From Nocardioides marmorisolisilvae (lineage in GTDB: Bacteria > Actinomycetota > Actinomycetes > Propionibacteriales > Nocardioidaceae), in NCBI RefSeq assembly GCF_031656915.1, contig NZ_CP134227.1:3224001-3288000 (forward strand): a DNA stretch of 64,000 nt, given 5' to 3'. The notes beneath the pieces were generated by a model. It was given only the letters and a program-made list of their open reading frames with translations. It was not told the DNA's origin and made no database searches. Both the position numbers and the translations under genes were made by a program. Shown in pieces: positions 61,869 through 64,000 of this stretch (position 1 is the first letter of the stretch; each line of letters opens with the position of its first letter).

Positions 61869-62311
61869 CCACCTGGCACTGCCTCACCTGCCCAGCCCAC
61901 GGCACCGGACCCGACGCCGACCGGGCAGCCGACAAGCACACCCGCGACACCGGCCACGCCACCAGCACACGGAGCACCGCCATGACCATCACCTGCCCAC
62001 GCTGCACCCGCCCCCTGTATCCCCGCACCGCACGCCGCACCGACGACGGCTGGATCTGCGCCAACGCCCGATCCTGCGGCAAGGCCCGCGCCGCCCTCCC
62101 ACGCATCGAGGACCTGCGCTGGATGGCCGCCCACGGCGAGTCCGCACAAGGCGCCGCCGCACGCCTCGGCATCACCAAGGCAGAGGCACTGCGCCGCTGG
62201 TGCGTGCGCCACGACATCGAGGACGTGTGGCGCACCCTGCGAGCCCGCGACCCCCTCGACCTCGACCCCGGCAGACAGATCCAGCGACTCGGATGGGAGG
62301 CCGTCGCATGA
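61865..62311 (+). CDS. Zinc-ribbon and HTH prophage protein
   Basis: 148 residues. An N-terminal Cys2His2-like piece (MTTWHCLTCPAHGTG), then a zinc ribbon (TCPRCTRPLYPRTARR...ICANARSCG), then an HTH-like segment (EDLRWMAAHGESAQGAAARL, GITKAEALRRW). Probably a DNA-binding regulator of the element. 4-nt overlaps. Confidence 0.6.
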   Translation: MTTWHCLTCPAHGTGPDADRAADKHTRDTGHATSTRSTAMTITCPRCTRPLYPRTARRTDDGWICANARSCGKARAALPRIEDLRWMAAHGESAQGAAARLGITKAEALRRWCVRHDIEDVWRTLRARDPLDLDPGRQIQRLGWEAVA

Positions 62312-62607
62312 CCACCATGCTCCCCCAGCCCAGCCTGACCGCCGACGAACTCCACGCCGCCCTCGGAGGCAGCCACATCCTCACCGACGGCGGACCACCC
62401 GGCATCATCGCCACCCACCCGATGAGCCTCCAATGCGCCGACTGTGGCGCCGTCGAGACCCAGCCCGAGGGCCGCTCCTGGCCGGCGTTCATTCTCACCT
62501 GCGGCTACGGGTTCCACACCTGCACCCGAGGCGCCGAGGGACGGCTGTGCCGCGACTGTCTGGCCGTCGTCAAGGGCGCCTGCGACAAGGCAGCGTGCCG
62601 CGCATGA
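62308..62607 (+). CDS. Cys-rich hypothetical prophage protein
   Basis: 99 residues (LTADELHAALGGSHILTDGG...LQCADCGAVETQPEGRSWPA) with several CxxC pairs (QCADC, CRDCL), suggesting two zinc sites. No family. Overlaps its neighbours by 4 nt. Confidence 0.55.
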   Translation: MTTMLPQPSLTADELHAALGGSHILTDGGPPGIIATHPMSLQCADCGAVETQPEGRSWPAFILTCGYGFHTCTRGAEGRLCRDCLAVVKGACDKAACRA

Positions 62608-62774
62608 GCCCCGTTCGGAGCGGTTTCGTCACGAAAACGGTCGATTACTGGTCGGTAGGACGCGATCTACTCACGGGTAACACGCGGTTACCGGCGAGTA
62701 GGTCGCACGCCGCGACCATTTCGTCACCCCGTTACTCACCGGTAACCCGCGCGGTTTCGGAGGCAATCGCATGA
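62604..62774 (+). CDS. Possible 56-residue ORF overlying an iteron-like repeat cluster
   Basis: Flanked by ATGA overlaps on both sides and in frame, but codon use is unlike the neighbours (TTA, GTA, AAA, AGT) and the peptide (MSPVRSGFVTKTVDYWSVGR...) has no recognisable pattern. The DNA carries four related 18-19 bp repeats. It may be a cis-acting site that merely stays open as a frame to preserve translational coupling. Confidence 0.35.
   Translation: MSPVRSGFVTKTVDYWSVGRDLLTGNTRLPASRSHAATISSPRYSPVTRAVSEAIA
62624..62751. repeat. Iteron-like repeats (TACTCACCGGTAACCCGCG type)
   Basis: Copies: 62646-62664 (degenerate, +), 62668-62686 (+), 62683-62700 (inverted), 62733-62751 (+). TTTCGTCAC occurs at 62624-62632 and 62719-62727. 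The region is AT-richer than its surroundings and lies about 0.9 kb upstream of a likely replication gene, consistent with an origin or a regulatory site. Confidence 0.6.
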
Positions 62775-62902
62775 CCGTCACAGCCTCGTCCGCCGGATTC
62801 ACAGCCACCTGCCCCTGTGGATGGGCCACGCTCTCCCAGACCCGCGCCGTCGTCGAACGCCGACTCAGCGACCACACAGCCATGTGCGGGGAGCCGGAAT
62901 GA
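62771..62902 (+). CDS. 43-residue small zinc-finger-like protein
   Basis: MTVTASSAGFTATCPCGWAT...RRLSDHTAMCGEPE: C-x-C-G-W followed by H-x4-C, a compact zinc-finger pattern seen in actinophage microproteins. ATGA overlaps on both sides. Confidence 0.5.
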   Translation: MTVTASSAGFTATCPCGWATLSQTRAVVERRLSDHTAMCGEPE

Positions 62903-63324
62903 GCGACCTGCTGACCATGCTCCACGACCACGACCTGCCGCCGAAGTGGGACGACCGGGCCGTCGTCTGGGAGGGCTGGGAGTACGCGCCGTCCGGTGTG
63001 TTCATCTGCCCGGCGCCGAAGCCGGACGTGTGCGAAGGCTGCGGGATGCCGACGATGGAACGCGGGTTCCCGTGCTGGTCCACGAACAAGGGCCTGCGCG
63101 CCGACTCCACCCGGCTCACACTCGACGACTTTCACGCCGAGGAAGCGGCACGAGCCCGGCTGCCGTGGCGCGTCCAGGGCAAGATGCCGCGCCACTGGTG
63201 GATCGAACTGCACGCCTTCCGCTGCCACCACTGCTCGCTCGATTCGGTCTGGGATACCACCAGCGGCGGGTGGTGGACCCTCGACCACACCGACTACGGC
63301 GACGACGGGTCGGTGGCCCCGTGA
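62899..63324 (+). CDS. Hypothetical prophage protein with two CxxC pairs
   Basis: 141 residues (WDDRAVVWEGWEYAPSGVFI, CEGCGMPTMERGFPCW, FRCHHCSLDSVWDTTSGGWW). Two CxxC pairs and a nearby DHTDYGDDG. An HNH nuclease was considered, but the H-N-H spacing is absent. Function unknown. Confidence 0.6.
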   Translation: MSDLLTMLHDHDLPPKWDDRAVVWEGWEYAPSGVFICPAPKPDVCEGCGMPTMERGFPCWSTNKGLRADSTRLTLDDFHAEEAARARLPWRVQGKMPRHWWIELHAFRCHHCSLDSVWDTTSGGWWTLDHTDYGDDGSVAP

Positions 63325-63467
63325 GCATCTTCGGCTGCTGTAACTCGGCACCCGGCGCCGTACCCGACCAGTACCACGCGGTCTGCATCGGGCGGTTTGT
63401 CGACCAGTTCGGGGTCGAGCACGTGTGCGGCTGCGTGAACCACGAGTACGACGAGGAGGAGGAGTAG
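63321..63467 (+). CDS. 48-residue Cys-rich microprotein
   Basis: GTG start in a 4-nt overlap; VSIFGCCNSAPGAVPDQYHA...HVCGCVNHEYDEEEE, with CC and CGC pairs and an acidic tail. Its C-terminal Glu codons form the GAGGAGGAGGAG ribosome-binding site of the next gene. Confidence 0.5.
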   Translation: MSIFGCCNSAPGAVPDQYHAVCIGRFVDQFGVEHVCGCVNHEYDEEEE

Positions 63468-63640
63468 TGAACATCGAACAACCATTCCAGGGCATGACGT
63501 GGGGTGACCTGCGCGCCTTCGTAGCGCTCAGCGACGCTGCCGACGCCGAGGAGATCGTCTATGACTGCGACGACCAGCTAGAGCGCGTGAGCATGCTCAT
63601 CACGGGCATCGACCTCAAGCGGGTGACCCATGGCCCGTGA
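63467..63640 (+). CDS. 57-residue hypothetical protein
   Basis: GTG start right after TAG with a very strong upstream ribosome-binding site; VNIEQPFQGMTWGDLRAFVA...LERVSMLITGIDLKRVTHGP. A small helix-plus-strand pattern (GMTWGDLRAFVxLxxxA) widespread in actinophage genomes; unknown function. Overlaps the next gene by 11 bases. Confidence 0.6.
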   Translation: MNIEQPFQGMTWGDLRAFVALSDAADAEEIVYDCDDQLERVSMLITGIDLKRVTHGP

Positions 63641-64000
63641 CCACGCCCGCATCCTCACCGCAATCTGGCGAGACCCCGACTTTCGCGCGCTCGACGTTGG
63701 CGGCCAGCACGCCTACCTCGCGCTCGTGAGCCAAGAGGCGCTGACCTATGCCGGAGTGCTCGACTACCGGCCCGGTCGCATCGCCGCACTGAGCAAGGGC
63801 AACACGGCCAGCAAGGTTGAGCGGGCCATCCGTTCGTTGGCAGCCGCGCGCTTCGTCGTCCTCGACGAGCAGACCGAAGAACTCCTGGCCCGCACCTACG
63901 TCCGCTACGACGGCGTGATGGACCGCGTGAACATGGGAAAGGCGGTCGGAAGGGCCATAGACAAGATCGTCTCTCTCAACCTCCGCGCCGCAGTTCTGAC
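63630..64000 (+). CDS. Probable phage replication/HTH protein, truncated by the window edge
   Basis: An open frame from ATG 63630 to the last base (about 123 codons, incomplete): MARDHARILTAIWRDPDFRA, LDVGGQHAYLALVSQEALTY, ALSKGNTASKVERAIRSLAA. The N-terminal winged-helix pattern (crude-size check, then helix-turn-helix) is typical of actinophage replication initiators or helix-turn-helix proteins near the replication genes. The C-terminal domain lies outside the window. Confidence 0.6.
   Translation, partial: MARDHARILTAIWRDPDFRALDVGGQHAYLALVSQEALTYAGVLDYRPGRIAALSKGNTASKVERAIRSLAAARFVVLDEQTEELLARTYVRYDGVMDRVNMGKAVGRAIDKIVSLNLRAAVL

Noticed and set aside
62899-63324. HNH endonuclease in the prophage
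   Set aside because: CxxC pairs and a DHTDYGDD stretch suggest it at first, but the H...N...H spacing of the ββα-metal fold is missing.

Overview
The window is chromosomal DNA from a high-GC actinobacterium, plausibly a Nocardioidaceae-like organism. The inference rests on strongly GC-rich third codon positions, a bldC/valine dehydrogenase/DUF3073/purM neighbourhood as in streptomycetes, F420-type and GAF-ANTAR proteins, and many genes that seem to be leaderless (a TANNNT hexamer 6-7 nt before ATG). No genus-level marker is present, so the genus is inference.

Layout. 1-4.8 kb: end of purM, DUF3073, branched-chain amino acid dehydrogenase, bldC, a crotonase, an F420-type oxidoreductase and a HAD phosphatase. 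4.8-16.6 kb: a stress/central-metabolism block with a GAF-ANTAR regulator, an unusually short CYP152-like P450, a SigB/SigF-type sigma factor overlapping an SDR, a GH15 glucoamylase-like enzyme, a fused FAD/Fe-S dehydrogenase, a cation efflux protein and a ThDP enzyme. 16.6-24.9 kb: mixed accessory genes, with a DUF6328 membrane protein, a secreted SGNH hydrolase, a quinone oxidoreductase, three VOC proteins, an MFS pump divergent from an HxlR regulator, and a nitroreductase.

25-43.9 kb is a large sugar-diacid (aldarate) catabolic island. One leftward operon runs kdgD, 2-oxoglutarate semialdehyde dehydrogenase, gudD, 2-hydroxyacid dehydrogenase, universal stress protein, TauE/SafE. Divergent from it is a five-gene oligopeptide-type ABC importer followed by a second TauE/SafE. 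A second 2-hydroxyacid dehydrogenase and a second glucarate-dehydratase-like enzyme, an IclR regulator, a divergent SDR, an L-talarate/galactarate dehydratase and a LysR regulator follow. Glucarate or galactarate would be imported, dehydrated to 5-dehydro-4-deoxyglucarate, converted by KdgD to 2-oxoglutarate semialdehyde and oxidised to 2-oxoglutarate. Four 18-bp sites of the form YAC-N4-GT lie at the promoters of this island and look like one IclR regulon.

43.9-48.7 kb: TerC, a phospholipase C-like phosphoesterase, a second secreted SGNH hydrolase, tRNA-Phe and a zincin-like metallopeptidase.

48.76 kb to the right edge is an integrated element, most likely a prophage, inserted at tRNA-Glu(TTC). 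It has a tyrosine integrase, a leftward HTH repressor, and a long rightward early operon of mostly 4-nt-overlapping genes: excisionase-like proteins, DUF2303, a RecE-like nuclease, RecT, a C5 cytosine methyltransferase, and many tiny Cys-rich or membrane proteins. It is still running (probable replication protein) at base 64000. Within it are the most unusual signals: a 39-copy in-frame GCCGNT hexamer array, an iteron-like cluster inside a tiny ORF, and an antisense ORF with a strong Shine-Dalgarno sequence.
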